A stretch of DNA of 64,000 nt, taken from the NCBI GenBank assembly GCA_020636225.1, contig JACJYI010000003.1, positions 744,001 to 808,000 on the forward strand. The letters are read 5' to 3'. The notes under the pieces were generated by a model. That model saw nothing but the letters and a program-made list of their open reading frames with translations. It made no database searches and was not told where the DNA came from. The position numbers and the translations under genes were made by a program. Numbering within the stretch: position 1 is the stretch's first letter; the number at the start of each line of letters is the position of its first letter. This stretch comes from Lewinellaceae bacterium (GTDB lineage Bacteria > Bacteroidota > Bacteroidia > Chitinophagales > Saprospiraceae). Shown piece by piece: positions 7,484-17,260 of the stretch.

Positions 7484-9745
7484 ATGACCGACTTTCTCAA
7501 AGGCCTCAATCCCGTGCAACATCAGGCCGTGACCACCATCAACGGTCCTGTGCTGGTGATCGCCGGCCCCGGGTCGGGAAAGACCAGGGTGCTGACCTTT
7601 CGCATTGCCTATCTGCTGGCTCAGGGGATACCTCCCCATCAGATCCTGGCCCTCACCTTTACCAACAAGGCTGCGCGGGAGATGAAGGAACGGATCGGCC
7701 ATGTGGCCGGACCCAAGGCCAGCCAGGTCTGGGCAGGTACCTTCCACTCCCTCTTCTCCCGCATCCTGCGCATCGAAGCCGACCAGATCGGCTATCCCCA
7801 GGATTTCACCATCTACGATACCGAGGATTCCAAGAACCTGATCGCCTCCATCATCAAGGAATGGAATCTCGACAAGGAGGCGTACCCCACGAATGGCATT
7901 CGCAATCGGATATCCTCGGCCAAGAGCAACCTCCTGACCCCGAAGGCCTATGAGATGAATGCGGAGCAAATGTCCAACGACCAGGCCAGCCGCATCCCGC
8001 AATTCCATAAGATCTATACCGAATATGTGGCCAGGTGCCGGAAGGCCGGGGCCATGGATTTTGACGATCTGCTCCTGCAGTTCTTCCGACTCCTGCAGGA
8101 AAAGCCCGAGATCGCGGAGAAGTATCGCAAGCGATTCACCCATATCCTGGTGGATGAGTTCCAGGATACCAACTTCCTGCAGTACGGGATTCTGAAGAAG
8201 TTGACCCTCTATCCGGGCAGTCCGCGGAATATCTGTGCGGTGGGCGACGATGCCCAGAGCATCTATGCCTTCCGGGGGGCGACCATTGACAATATCCTGG
8301 ATTTTGAAAAGGACTTCCAGGGTCTGCAGACGTTCAAGCTCGAGCAGAACTATCGGTCGACCAGACATATCGTGGAAGCGGCCAACAAGGTGATCGGATA
8401 CAACAAGCGACAGATCCGGAAGACCATCTGGACCGACCAGGAGGAGGGGCACCGGATCAAGATGATCAAGGCGATCAATGACACGGAGGAAGGCCGCCGG
8501 GTCATCGATGCCATCATGGAGCTGAAGAACCGAGATCATCTGCCCAACCATGAGATGGCCATCCTCTACCGGACCAATGCCCAGAGCCGCATCTTTGAAG
8601 AGCACTTGCGCCGGCACAATATTCCCTACAAGATCTTCGGCGGCCAATCCTTCTACCAGCGCAAGGAGGTCAAGGACCTGATCGCCTATCTCCGCACGGT
8701 GGTCAATGCCCGCGACGAAGAGGCCCTGAAGCGCGTGATCAACTTTCCCAAGCGAGGGATCGGTGACTCGACCATGCAGCAGATGGCCCAGGTGGCAGCT
8801 GATGAATCCATCACCTTGTGGGAAGCCCTGGTCAAGGCCGGCGGATCGACCCGGTCAGGAAAGGCCATTGCCAAGTTTATCGAGATGATGAACGGGTTCC
8901 GGGAAAAGACGGAGACCCTCAATGCCTATGACCTGGCCCTTTGGGTGGCCAAGGAATCCGGTCTCTACGGCGAATATGCGGCAGACCATACCATTGAAGG
9001 CATCAGCAGGAAGGAGAATATCCAGGCATTGCTGGATGGCATCCAGGAATTCACGGAAAGCGACGAGGAGGTATACACCGGAGAGGTCAAGGATAAATCC
9101 CTGGCATCCTACCTGCAGAACATCGCCCTGCTGACCGATGCGGACGAAGGCGCGGATGAATCGGATTATGTTTCTCTCATGTCTGTGCACGCCGCCAAGG
9201 GCCTGGAATTCCAGGCCGTTTTCCTGGTGGGGCTGGAGGAGCAGCTCTTCCCCAGTTTCATGTCCATGAATAGCCAGGATGAGATCGATGAGGAGCGCCG
9301 CCTGTTCTATGTGGCCATCACCCGGGCAAAGATGTATCTCTGGCTGACTTTTGCCCAGAGCCGGTATCGGTATGGGCAGATGCGCTACAACGAGCCCAGT
9401 CGCTTCCTGGAGGAGATCGATACCGAAAACCTGGAGGAGACTGGAGGCATGGTCCAGGAGCTGGAGGCCGCGGTGGCACCGAAGGCGCGTGTTGGGGGTG
9501 CTGCCCGGCCGGCCGTCCAGGTCGCTGCGTCGGCCAGGTCCTTCGATGCGGCCAGTTTTACCCCCAGTCCGGCAGGCATGATCGAAGCGGGGATGAAGGT
9601 CATGCACCTCAAGTTCGGACAGGGCGACGTGCTCATGGTCGATGGTGCCCGGGACAATCGGGTGGCCACCATTCTGTTTTCCGAGATCGACAATCCCGAG
9701 CGTCGCATCATGCTCAAGTTCGCCAAGCTGATGATCCTGGAGTGA
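7484..9745 (+). CDS. pcrA: ATP-dependent DNA helicase, UvrD/PcrA family
   Basis: A superfamily 1A 3'-5' helicase for repair and replication-conflict resolution, 753 residues (family 720-780). Visible motifs in order: Q motif (LNPVQHQAV), Walker A GPGSGKT (about 27-33), TFTNKAAREM (Ia), VDEFQDTN (II), VGDDAQSIYAFRGA (III), LEQNYRS (IV), MSVHAAKGLEF (V) and FYVAITRAK (VI). The last ~55 residues (MKVMHLKFGQGDV...MLKFAKLMI) match the PcrA/UvrD C-terminal Tudor-like module that contacts RNA polymerase. The start follows a -7 box closely. The gene converges on the lipoprotein at 9769-10974. Confidence 0.96.
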   Translation: MTDFLKGLNPVQHQAVTTINGPVLVIAGPGSGKTRVLTFRIAYLLAQGIPPHQILALTFTNKAAREMKERIGHVAGPKASQVWAGTFHSLFSRILRIEADQIGYPQDFTIYDTEDSKNLIASIIKEWNLDKEAYPTNGIRNRISSAKSNLLTPKAYEMNAEQMSNDQASRIPQFHKIYTEYVARCRKAGAMDFDDLLLQFFRLLQEKPEIAEKYRKRFTHILVDEFQDTNFLQYGILKKLTLYPGSPRNICAVGDDAQSIYAFRGATIDNILDFEKDFQGLQTFKLEQNYRSTRHIVEAANKVIGYNKRQIRKTIWTDQEEGHRIKMIKAINDTEEGRRVIDAIMELKNRDHLPNHEMAILYRTNAQSRIFEEHLRRHNIPYKIFGGQSFYQRKEVKDLIAYLRTVVNARDEEALKRVINFPKRGIGDSTMQQMAQVAADESITLWEALVKAGGSTRSGKAIAKFIEMMNGFREKTETLNAYDLALWVAKESGLYGEYAADHTIEGISRKENIQALLDGIQEFTESDEEVYTGEVKDKSLASYLQNIALLTDADEGADESDYVSLMSVHAAKGLEFQAVFLVGLEEQLFPSFMSMNSQDEIDEERRLFYVAITRAKMYLWLTFAQSRYRYGQMRYNEPSRFLEEIDTENLEETGGMVQELEAAVAPKARVGGAARPAVQVAASARSFDAASFTPSPAGMIEAGMKVMHLKFGQGDVLMVDGARDNRVATILFSEIDNPERRIMLKFAKLMILE

Positions 9746-9768
9746 TCCCCCTGGTGCCGGCAGGATCG

Positions 9769-10974
9769 TCAGGGAAGGTCATAGGCATAGAGGGAATACA
9801 GATCGGTCAAATAGGCCCGCTTGCGTTCCGCATCGGCATGAAAGAACGTCGTCGACCAGAAGCCATTCTCCCCGGCGACGGGATGTTCAATGGTCAGGTC
9901 GGCGCAGCCTCCGGTATTTCGGATGGAGACACAATGGCCATTCCTGATGAAATAGGTATGGCCAGAGTCCAGACCGGCAAACTGGTTGGTATGATGATGC
10001 GAAGGAAGGGGCGCAACCATTCCGGTAGCCATATGGATCCGGGCAAAGCCGGGGCTGGCGGCATATATCCACTCGTTGGCCATCCCGTAGATCCGGGTCG
10101 AGGGAACGGACCAACGTTCCTCTCCCTCCGGAAGCTGGTAGGCGGTCAATTGGTCAGTGGTCGGATTGTGCACGAATAGGTAATCCTCAGCTTGGATTAC
10201 TTGGGTTGCGTTCATCGAAAAGAATCGATTGCCGGTCTTTTCCTTGCGCCAGACCTCAGTATTGGACTCCGGGTGCAACATGATCAGCGACATATCGCCT
10301 GCGGTGCTGTCCACCATGCGGACAAACAGGTAGGTTTCCCCGTCAGGCGCATTCCATCCATGGATATTGAAATAGGAATCGGAATAGGTATGGACGGGAT
10401 AGGCGTCCGTTTTCAGGATGCGGTTGGACGACATCGCGATATCCGATTCATAAATGGTATAGACGATATCCGAACCGGGACAATCCTTTGTGCTGTACCA
10501 GAACCGGTCAGGATGGGGCGACTGTCCGAATCCGTCAAAGTCACCTTGTTCCAGGGCATGGGTGACCATCATGCCCGAGGCCAGATCGACCACGTGGAGA
10601 AAGGATCGATAACCGATCAGCAAGTGGTCCTGCCAGACCAGGGAGTTGTCCTGGTCCAGCTTGATCGTCCGGATCCCGGGTTCGTGGGTATTGAAGAGGC
10701 TGGTGTGCCAGACGGATTGTCCGGAATCGGGATCCAGCAACATCAGGGTGTCCGGACCGGTGAAGTTGGTCCGTTTGGCCAGGATGCCTTGGGGTGTCCA
10801 TTGTGCATAGTGGAGTAAGCTCAGTGGTTCATTACCCGGCTGATCAAACGGTACTTCCCATTTCGGTGTCGCGATGTTCGCAGCCTGAACCAGGTCGCAG
10901 GGCTGGGGGGTGTCTTCCTTGCGACAGGATAGAATGGCCAGGCAGAAGAGCAGGAGGATCGGAGCATACTTCAT
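9769..10974 (-). CDS. Beta-propeller-type lipoprotein, unknown function
   Basis: 401 residues. The ATG chosen opens a lipoprotein signal (MKYAPILLLFCLAILSC, lipid Cys17); upstream in-frame codons lack signal character. The rest shows repeated PQQ/WD-like blades, for example DPDSGQSVWHT, HPESNTEVWRKE and LPEGEERWSVP, each describing a value-per-blade propeller. Such proteins are often outer-membrane binding or assembly factors, but no specific family is recognised. Only 48 bp upstream lies a perfect 25-bp palindrome (11022-11046), a probable operator. It converges on the helicase gene. Confidence 0.8.
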   Translation of the reverse strand: MKYAPILLLFCLAILSCRKEDTPQPCDLVQAANIATPKWEVPFDQPGNEPLSLLHYAQWTPQGILAKRTNFTGPDTLMLLDPDSGQSVWHTSLFNTHEPGIRTIKLDQDNSLVWQDHLLIGYRSFLHVVDLASGMMVTHALEQGDFDGFGQSPHPDRFWYSTKDCPGSDIVYTIYESDIAMSSNRILKTDAYPVHTYSDSYFNIHGWNAPDGETYLFVRMVDSTAGDMSLIMLHPESNTEVWRKEKTGNRFFSMNATQVIQAEDYLFVHNPTTDQLTAYQLPEGEERWSVPSTRIYGMANEWIYAASPGFARIHMATGMVAPLPSHHHTNQFAGLDSGHTYFIRNGHCVSIRNTGGCADLTIEHPVAGENGFWSTTFFHADAERKRAYLTDLYSLYAYDLP

Positions 10975-11021
10975 GATCTTGACATGTTTGTTGATCCAAA
11001 GTTCAGCCGACCATCCCCTCC

Positions 11022-11046
11022 GTTTGTGGCAAATTTTGCCACAAAC
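11022..11046. promoter_or_regulatory. Perfect 25-bp palindrome, candidate operator
   Basis: The 12-bp arm GTTTGTGGCAAA (11022-11033) and its exact complement TTTGCCACAAAC (11035-11046) flank a single T. It lies 47 bp upstream of the lipoprotein start at 10974 and 140 bp past the DUF3667 gene stop. There is no T-run on the minus-strand side, so a terminator for the DUF3667 gene is unlikely. The one-base centre favours a dimeric repressor site rather than an RNA hairpin. Confidence 0.55.
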
Positions 11047-11185
11047 ACATATTTTTTTACGGCATATCAATACAAAGTATGGTAAGGGGTTGGTCCGGAA
11101 AGGTCCCTGCCGGGCAGCGCTCGATCTGTCCGGATTCCCGGGCGAGGTCGTCAGAGGAGACCAGGGAGCCTGGCAGGCGACCGGG

Positions 11186-11935
11186 TCAACCCACCAGGGC
11201 CAGGACCAGGTAGATGGTGATGTAGAGCATGAAGAACAGGAGGATGCCGAGTATCCAGCTCAGGAGCACCGACAGCACCGTCCGGGCCACCGGTGCCTGG
11301 TAGAAGCTGTGGAACAGCCATGTATTGTATAGGAAGGGAATGGTCATGCCCATGGCCAACCGGATCGCCCGTCCCTCTGGCCAGATCCACTCGATCAGGA
11401 GGAACGGCATGGCCAACAGGCAGTTGATGGCCGTCATGTAGGTGACAACGCCCAGGTGGGTCGGGTAGGCGGGAAATCGACGCCTTTCGACCAGCCAGGG
11501 ACCCATGGCCATCGCCGGGATCAGGGCGACCCAGACAAAGGCAAAATACTGACTGATCCATTGGCTGATCAGGATGGCTTGTTCCGTGTCGCCCTGGACC
11601 GTGCCGTGACCGATATGCATCCACCGGGCCATTAAGATATTCATGCCGGCCATGACAAAGAGAAAGCGGATGGGATGCATCACCTTCTTCTCCTTGTTCC
11701 CGGCCCAGGCCTGTACGGCCTTGCCCGGCCGGGTCAGCAAGGTCCTGGTGGTCCACCGGATCTTCTTTCCGTGGTTGAAGAGTTCCTTTTTCAGCCCCTC
11801 CCAATAGGTGGAATGACTGACCTGGGGTGGGTGGATGATGGTGCCGCAGATAGCACAGGTACCCGATTCAACAGCTGCTTGACAATTGGGACAGAGGGGA
11901 GGAGGTGGTGTTCCGGCGGTCTGGTCCAACGACAT
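11186..11935 (-). CDS. DUF3667-type zinc-ribbon membrane protein
   Basis: 249 residues. An N-terminal zinc ribbon with two CxxC pairs (CPNCQ and CAICG, residues 15-30) is followed by a WEGLKKELFNHGKKIRWTTR segment and RPGKAVQAWAGNKEKKVMHP, which resemble DUF3667 proteins of Bacteroidota. Then come about five transmembrane helices: near 90-110, 125-150, 165-185, 190-215 and 222-247. The function of the family is unknown. It starts 12 bp after the stop of the FkbM methyltransferase gene, so co-transcription is likely. Confidence 0.8.
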   Translation of the reverse strand: MSLDQTAGTPPPPLCPNCQAAVESGTCAICGTIIHPPQVSHSTYWEGLKKELFNHGKKIRWTTRTLLTRPGKAVQAWAGNKEKKVMHPIRFLFVMAGMNILMARWMHIGHGTVQGDTEQAILISQWISQYFAFVWVALIPAMAMGPWLVERRRFPAYPTHLGVVTYMTAINCLLAMPFLLIEWIWPEGRAIRLAMGMTIPFLYNTWLFHSFYQAPVARTVLSVLLSWILGILLFFMLYITIYLVLALVG

Positions 11936-11947
11936 CTTCAGGGAAAT

Positions 11948-12679
11948 TTATGTGGATGGATGATCCGAATAGGCCATGAAGTAGTAATTGCGCTTTTCGG
12001 TAAACTCTCGAATGAAGGCGTCTCGGGTCAGGGGTGACTTGCCGGCCAGCCAGCGGGACATCAGGGATACCCGGAGCCCGCAGGAGGTCAGGAGATCGTA
12101 GACCTGGTCCGGGGAGGAACCATAGTGCTCCGCCGCTCCCAGGCCATGCTCGAAGATCACCACCGGCTGATACCGGGCAAGGGTGTTTTTCGCGCCGGTC
12201 AGGACCAGCAGCTCGCCGCCTTCGACATCGATCTTGATGAGGTCGACGGGCTGGTCCGGGGGGAGGACATCATCCAGCCGGTCGGTCTGCACGGTGATGG
12301 TGGTATCCTCCTCGTTGGGTCGGTCATAATCTCGTTTGACCAGGCCGGAATAGGAGGGGTTGCTGACCACGTAGTTGAAGGTGGATGTTCCTTTCCGGTC
12401 GCTCAGGGCCACCGGGGAAATGGTGCATGGGCTTCCCTGGTATTTGGCCTGCAGGCCGTCAAAGAGATCGGGGATCGGCTCGAACCCGAAATGATGACCT
12501 TCAGGGGCCGCCTGACGCATGATCTCCAGGACCTCCCCCTTGTGGCATCCGATATCGATACAGGTGCTGTCCGGTCGACAGACCCTCCGGATCACTTGCC
12601 GGGTCTGGTGATCATAGCGCTGATTCCGGGTGATGGGGATCGGCAGCGCCTTGATCCATTGTTTGAGAGAGTGCCACAT
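11948..12679 (-). CDS. FkbM family methyltransferase
   Basis: A SAM-dependent O-methyltransferase-like enzyme of 243 residues. The SAM-binding motif CIDIGCHKGEVLEIM lies near residue 40, the acidic loop FGFEPIPD follows, and DLIKIDVEGGELLVLTGAK is the hallmark FkbM segment. Family members methylate glycans and natural products; the substrate here is unknown. The ATG chosen begins MWHSLKQW; a longer frame adds 17 unlikely residues. It sits between the TonB receptor gene (upstream, 114 bp) and DUF3667 (downstream, 12 bp). Confidence 0.88.
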   Translation of the reverse strand: MWHSLKQWIKALPIPITRNQRYDHQTRQVIRRVCRPDSTCIDIGCHKGEVLEIMRQAAPEGHHFGFEPIPDLFDGLQAKYQGSPCTISPVALSDRKGTSTFNYVVSNPSYSGLVKRDYDRPNEEDTTITVQTDRLDDVLPPDQPVDLIKIDVEGGELLVLTGAKNTLARYQPVVIFEHGLGAAEHYGSSPDQVYDLLTSCGLRVSLMSRWLAGKSPLTRDAFIREFTEKRNYYFMAYSDHPST

Positions 12680-12793
12680 TGCTGGCGCGAAAATAGGACA
12701 ATCCCCAGCCATTGCGAAGCCTGGTCGCATAGGAAGAGCGCCTCAGGGCAGCTTTTTCAAGCCAGTGGCCACCACCGAGGCGCTCCGATGGCA

Positions 12794-15211
12794 TCAGAAT
12801 CCGACCCGCAAGGCCAGGATCACATTCCGTCCCGGTGCCGTGATCCCCGAACTGTAGGGCCGATACCGGACATCCAGGATGTTTTCTACCCCGCCGCTCA
12901 GGGTGACATGATCCCTGACCTGCCAAAGTGCCTTCAGATTCAGGATGGACCAGGACGGGGCATAGGGTCGTCCTTCCTGGTCCGTGGCATAGAGGTAGTC
13001 CTTGCCCTGTTCGTCGGGTGCCAGGCGTCCGGCGGATACTTCCCCCTGGTACTGCCAGGTGAGGTCAGCCTGCCAGCTGCCCCGGCGATATTGCAATTGG
13101 GCCAGGGCACTCCAGGGTGCGGCATGGCGGAGCGGGGCGGTGCTGCCGTCCTCCAACTCTTCCTCCCCCTGTTGCCAGCTCCCCCGCAGGCGGACCTTGA
13201 ATCCATAGGGCAACATCCCTTCCAGTCCACCCTGCACGCCCCAGACCCTGGCCTGCGCGGCATTCTGGAGGGCCTGGACCCGGCTCAGCTCGCCGTCGTA
13301 CAGGACGGAATCCAGCCCGTTGAAGGTGAAGTCCCGCCTGACCAGCGCGTCATCCAGCAGGGTATACCAGCCATTGATGTCGATCTTCAGGCGTTCGCCA
13401 AAGGTTCGGGAGATGCCCAGGTCTCCGCTCCAGGCATACTCGGGGCGAATGTCCGGGTTGGGGACCACCACGAAGCCGGGCGTGGAGTCGAAGACCTTGC
13501 CCACATCGTCGACATTGGGACTGCGAAAGCCGGTGCTGCCCATGGCGCTGACCTGCCATCCGGCATTCCCGTTCCAGATGATACCGATATTCCCCGTCAC
13601 TCCGCTGTTTCGTTGTTGGGCGGTTTGGAAGGGAAAGGCATAGAAGGTCGGGTCAAACGTGGCATCCAGGGTCACGTAGTTGTAGCGCAGCCCGCTTTCC
13701 AGCGTCCAGGTTTCTGCCGGGCGAAATTGATAGAGCGCATAGCCGGCCCAGGACGACCAGGTGGATCCATCCGGATAGCGACTGGGACCGGGGATGACCT
13801 CGCCGGTAGTGATGTCCTCATCCGATCCACTGGACGATACCGTGTTGAATACCCCTTCCAGGCCGTAGTTCAGGGTCTGTTTGGCATCCAGGGACCGGTG
13901 GAGGTCCAGGTTCAATGACCAGGCATCCACCGCCTCCTCGCGGAGGAAGCGGGTCGGTTTGTTCAGGTCGCGATCCCGGCGGCTTTCTTCGGAATACTGG
14001 TAGGCCAGGGACAGGCGCATATGGTCGTAGAACGGGTTGTCCGCCCGGTTCTCTGCCTCCAGATGATGCATCTGCCAGTTCTGGGGGCCATAGGTCCACT
14101 CCGCGGAGCGAAGGGTATTTCCCCTGGGCCGGATCAGGCGGTCATATCGCGGGACATCGCCCGTCGTGGAGAGATGGAAGCAATATTCGATGTCCCAGTG
14201 ATCATTCGGCATGTAGCGGATCTTCTGCATGAGGTTGACCTGATGGTATCCACTCCCCACCTGGATGATGGGATCCGGGTTGGTGATGACGCTGTCCCGG
14301 CCATCCAGTCGCTGTACGTAGGATGTCCGGAGATACTCCTCCGGTCCGTGGCGGCCCATGCGCAGATCCTCGTAATCGGTATGGGTGGCGCTGGTCAGGA
14401 ACGCCCATTTGCCCTTGCCGTAGTGCAGGTCGAGATGGACCGTTTTTTCCTGGCTGGCACTGGCAAACCGGAGGAAGGCCTGCCCCCTCAACGGACGATC
14501 ACCGGTAGGGATGAGGGTGGGTTGTCGGGTGGTGAACAGCATGACCCCACCGATGGCATCACTGCCGTAGAGCAGGGATCCAGGGCCCAGGATGATCTCG
14601 GTCTGGTCGAGGGTCAAGGGGTCCAGGGCGATCACATTCTGCAAGTTGCCACTGCGGAAGATGGCTGTGTTCATGCGGACGCCGTCGACACTGATCAGCA
14701 CCCGGTTGGCGGCAAACCCGCGGATCATCGGACTGCCTCCTCCCAGCTGGCTCTTCTGGATGAACACCTGGCCGGACATGCCCAGCAGGTCAGCGGCTGT
14801 CTGCGGATTCTGCAGGCGCACTTCCCCGGGTCGGATCACCGCCAGGGGTTGGGCGGATCGTTTCATGGGTTGCGACCAACGGGTGGCCGTCACGGGGATG
14901 GCACCCAGGAGGATGCCGGATTCCTGGAGGTGGACCTTGTAGTCCATTCCGGCCAGGTCCTGGAAGGCGATACGCCGGGTGTCATGCCCCAGGTAGGAAA
15001 TGACCAGGGTGTCGGACGACTGGAATGGACTGATGTCGGCCTGGCCCCGATTGTCGGATATGGCGATCCGGGTCGCCGATGTATTGGTCACCGAGGCGCC
15101 GATCAGGGCATCCCGGGTGACTATGGATTCGATGGTGATGGTTTGCCCGCAGAGGGCAGTGGCGAGCATCATGCTGATGAATGCAAGCCAGATTCGATGG
15201 ATGGTTGGCAT
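12794..15211 (-). CDS. TonB-dependent receptor, heme/hemoglobin-receptor-like
   Basis: An outer-membrane active transporter of 805 residues. Signal peptide 1-22 (ends ALCGQ), then a carboxypeptidase-regulatory-like domain (about 25-95), the plug (about 110-230) with RGFAANRVLISVDGVRMN and GPGSLLYGSDAIGGVM, and a 22-strand barrel to the end, closing in ALRVGF. The plug wording resembles hemoglobin/heme and colicin-type receptors, but ligand identity cannot be read from sequence. No ABC transporter or TonB gene is adjacent. The gene for a small secreted protein lies 55 bp upstream on the same strand. Confidence 0.92.
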   Translation of the reverse strand: MPTIHRIWLAFISMMLATALCGQTITIESIVTRDALIGASVTNTSATRIAISDNRGQADISPFQSSDTLVISYLGHDTRRIAFQDLAGMDYKVHLQESGILLGAIPVTATRWSQPMKRSAQPLAVIRPGEVRLQNPQTAADLLGMSGQVFIQKSQLGGGSPMIRGFAANRVLISVDGVRMNTAIFRSGNLQNVIALDPLTLDQTEIILGPGSLLYGSDAIGGVMLFTTRQPTLIPTGDRPLRGQAFLRFASASQEKTVHLDLHYGKGKWAFLTSATHTDYEDLRMGRHGPEEYLRTSYVQRLDGRDSVITNPDPIIQVGSGYHQVNLMQKIRYMPNDHWDIEYCFHLSTTGDVPRYDRLIRPRGNTLRSAEWTYGPQNWQMHHLEAENRADNPFYDHMRLSLAYQYSEESRRDRDLNKPTRFLREEAVDAWSLNLDLHRSLDAKQTLNYGLEGVFNTVSSSGSDEDITTGEVIPGPSRYPDGSTWSSWAGYALYQFRPAETWTLESGLRYNYVTLDATFDPTFYAFPFQTAQQRNSGVTGNIGIIWNGNAGWQVSAMGSTGFRSPNVDDVGKVFDSTPGFVVVPNPDIRPEYAWSGDLGISRTFGERLKIDINGWYTLLDDALVRRDFTFNGLDSVLYDGELSRVQALQNAAQARVWGVQGGLEGMLPYGFKVRLRGSWQQGEEELEDGSTAPLRHAAPWSALAQLQYRRGSWQADLTWQYQGEVSAGRLAPDEQGKDYLYATDQEGRPYAPSWSILNLKALWQVRDHVTLSGGVENILDVRYRPYSSGITAPGRNVILALRVGF

Positions 15212-15266
15212 CGTGGAAGAAATTGACTGTCATGAAAGAAAACTGCCTGGCTCTTGGGGCCGCGAT

Positions 15267-15806
15267 TCAGCCGAGCGGCCGGGGAGGAGGGGTCAGCGGA
15301 TTCATGACAAACTGGGCCGACCAGGTGCTGGTGGCCTCGGAAGGCAGCGCATGATGGATCCCCGGCTGGACCGGCGTGGCCGGCGGGTGGGCCGGTGGAT
15401 AGAGCTGCTTCAGAAAATGGGACCAGTTCTGCTGAAGATCTGCATGCAATGGATCCGACCCCAACAGGCGGGCCATCAGATCATGCAATTGGGATTCGAA
15501 GACGGCTTCGTGAACATCCGCCCGGGCCAGGAGGATGAGACTGTCTTCCGTCTGATACGACCTGACGACATCGTACATCATGCCCTGGTATCGGAATTCC
15601 CCTTCATCCATCCATTGGATCCCGGGCAGGTCATCCATGTCGGTCGGGAAGGACAAGCGAAGCAGGGATTCCTCGGGAATACCGCTCCAGATGATCTGCT
15701 TCGCCTGCCGGCGGCACATGTCCTTGTACCATTTCGTCCCGGCGAAGTAAGCCAGGGACGGGAAGAGGATGGACACAGCCAGGATGGATGCCAACAACGG
15801 ACGCAT
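15267..15806 (-). CDS. Hypothetical secreted protein
   Basis: 179 residues with an N-terminal hydrophobic segment (LLASILAVSILFPSLAYFAG) that is a signal peptide or a membrane anchor. The rest is soluble, with no motif I recognise; the last 50 residues are Pro-rich (PPAHPPATPVQPG, PPPRPLG). A -7 box five bases upstream supports the start. It precedes the TonB receptor gene by 55 bp on the same strand and may be transcribed with it. Confidence 0.7.
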   Translation of the reverse strand: MRPLLASILAVSILFPSLAYFAGTKWYKDMCRRQAKQIIWSGIPEESLLRLSFPTDMDDLPGIQWMDEGEFRYQGMMYDVVRSYQTEDSLILLARADVHEAVFESQLHDLMARLLGSDPLHADLQQNWSHFLKQLYPPAHPPATPVQPGIHHALPSEATSTWSAQFVMNPLTPPPRPLG

Positions 15807-15810
15807 GGTC

Positions 15811-15818
15811 GAAAGATA
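15811..15818 (-). promoter_or_regulatory. Predicted -7 box upstream of 15267-15806
   Basis: TATCTTTC on the minus strand, 4 bp before the ATG; 7/8 match to TAnnTTTG. Confidence 0.5.
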
Positions 15819-16003
15819 CAGGGAATCTGGTGTACGGTGTCACCGGTCGGGCCTATGACACAGATCAAGTCAGGCACTGCCACGCATCAACAAGGTCAAA
15901 GCGGGTTTGGCATAAGTTGCAGTGTTGGATCCCATGAACCGAATCAGAACAGGACATGAGGCCCACGCGACCTCATCACCATCAACCTCAAAACCGCCAG
16001 CAA

Positions 16004-16993
16004 ATGGATCTCCGCACAACCTATATGGGTCTCGAACTCTCCTCACCGATCGTGGTGTCGGCCTGCTCGCTTTCCGAGAATCTGGAGAACATCCTGCACA
16101 TGGAAGATGCCGGGGCGGGAGCCGTGGTCCTGTTCTCCATGTTTGAGGAGCAGATCCGGCGTGAGGATGCATGGATGGGTGATGATCCAGCCGGGTCGGG
16201 GCCTGATCAGCGGGAAGCCAGTGGCTATTTCCCGGAGGCGAATGAGTATCACATCAGTTCCGGGGCGTATCTGAACCTGATCCGACAAGCCAAGGCCAGA
16301 GTGGATATTCCCATCATCGGCAGCCTGAACGGGGTCAGCCATGAAGGATGGATCGACTATGCCCGCCAGATGGAACAGGCCGGTGCCGATGGCATTGAAA
16401 TGAATATCTATTTCATACCAGCCAATGTGGGCATCAGTGCCCAGGAGGTTGAACGCCGGTACCTGGATATCGTCCGGATCGTCAGGAAATCCGTGACCAT
16501 CCCGGTGGCGGTCAAATTGAGCCCCTATTTCAGCGCGATGGGCACCATGGCGGCCGACCTGCGCGATGCCGGAGCCGATGCGCTGGTGCTGTTCAATCGC
16601 TTCTACCAACCGGACATCGATATTGACCGTTTGCAGCTATTGTCCGATCTGCGATACTCCACGTCCAATGAGATCCGCTTGCCGTTGCTCTGGATCGCGA
16701 TCCTGCACGGGCGAGTTCCGGTTTCCCTGGCGGGAACCAGCGGGGTGCAGACCGCCGACGAGGTCGTCAAGTATCTGCTGGCCGGAGCCGATGTGGCCAT
16801 GACCGCTTCCGCCCTGTACCAATATGGCATCGATCACCTCGACCAGATGAACAAGGACCTGGCCCACTGGATGGAGCGCCATCAGTTTTCCACCATCGAA
16901 GCCTTCAAGGGCATGATGAGCCAGAAGAACATAGCCGATCCGACAGCCTACGAGCGGGCGAACTACATCAAGATCCTGGAAGGGCAGAAGTAA
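16004..16993 (+). CDS. Dihydroorotate dehydrogenase-like FMN protein
   Basis: A TIM-barrel flavoprotein of 329 residues, related to class 1 dihydroorotate dehydrogenase and often annotated as DHOD-like. It begins MDLRTTYMGLELSSPIVVSA, as usual for this subgroup. Phosphate/FMN-binding features include PIIGSLNGVS, ADGIEMNIYF, VKLSPYFSAMG, LVLFNRFYQPDID and the C-terminal LAGTSGVQTADEVVKYLLAGA. Members are not the main pyrimidine enzyme in many Bacteroidota and frequently accompany pyruvate:ferredoxin oxidoreductase genes, which are not seen here. The exact substrate is uncertain. The repeat block starts immediately after its stop codon. Confidence 0.88.
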   Translation: MDLRTTYMGLELSSPIVVSACSLSENLENILHMEDAGAGAVVLFSMFEEQIRREDAWMGDDPAGSGPDQREASGYFPEANEYHISSGAYLNLIRQAKARVDIPIIGSLNGVSHEGWIDYARQMEQAGADGIEMNIYFIPANVGISAQEVERRYLDIVRIVRKSVTIPVAVKLSPYFSAMGTMAADLRDAGADALVLFNRFYQPDIDIDRLQLLSDLRYSTSNEIRLPLLWIAILHGRVPVSLAGTSGVQTADEVVKYLLAGADVAMTASALYQYGIDHLDQMNKDLAHWMERHQFSTIEAFKGMMSQKNIADPTAYERANYIKILEGQK

Positions 16994-17065
16994 AATCGGA
17001 AGGCGGAAGTCGGAAGGCGGAAATCGGAAATCGGAAATCGGAAGTCGGAAGTCGGAAATCGGAAA
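16994..17065. repeat. GGAAGTCGG/GGAAATCGG short-unit array
   Basis: Ten or so 7-bp units (GGAAGTC, GGAAATC, GGAAGGC), starting directly after the stop of the DHOD-like gene. It is the same family as 66-134, and shorter runs recur at about 17184-17205, 17390-17410 and 17590-17628 between the larger repeat units. Confidence 0.8.
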
Positions 17066-17260
17066 CGATCGATTCGTCAGGAATGTTTTTGCGCCTTAAA
17101 AATTTCGCGCTCATTGCGCCTTTGCGTGAAATGTCATTCATCCGTGTCATCCGTTCATCCGTGCAAATCCGTGATTCTGACAAAGTCGGAAATCGGAAAT
17201 CGGAAACGATCGATTCGTCAGGAATTTCTTTGCGCCTTAAAAATTTCGCGCTCATTGCGC

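Noticed and set aside
7277..8647. 456-codon minus-strand frame
   Set aside because: Antisense to the helicase gene; composition is that expected of a complementary frame.
12125..15226. Long plus-strand frames (597 and 401 codons)
   Set aside because: Opposite the FkbM and TonB receptor genes, whose motifs are clear; shadows.
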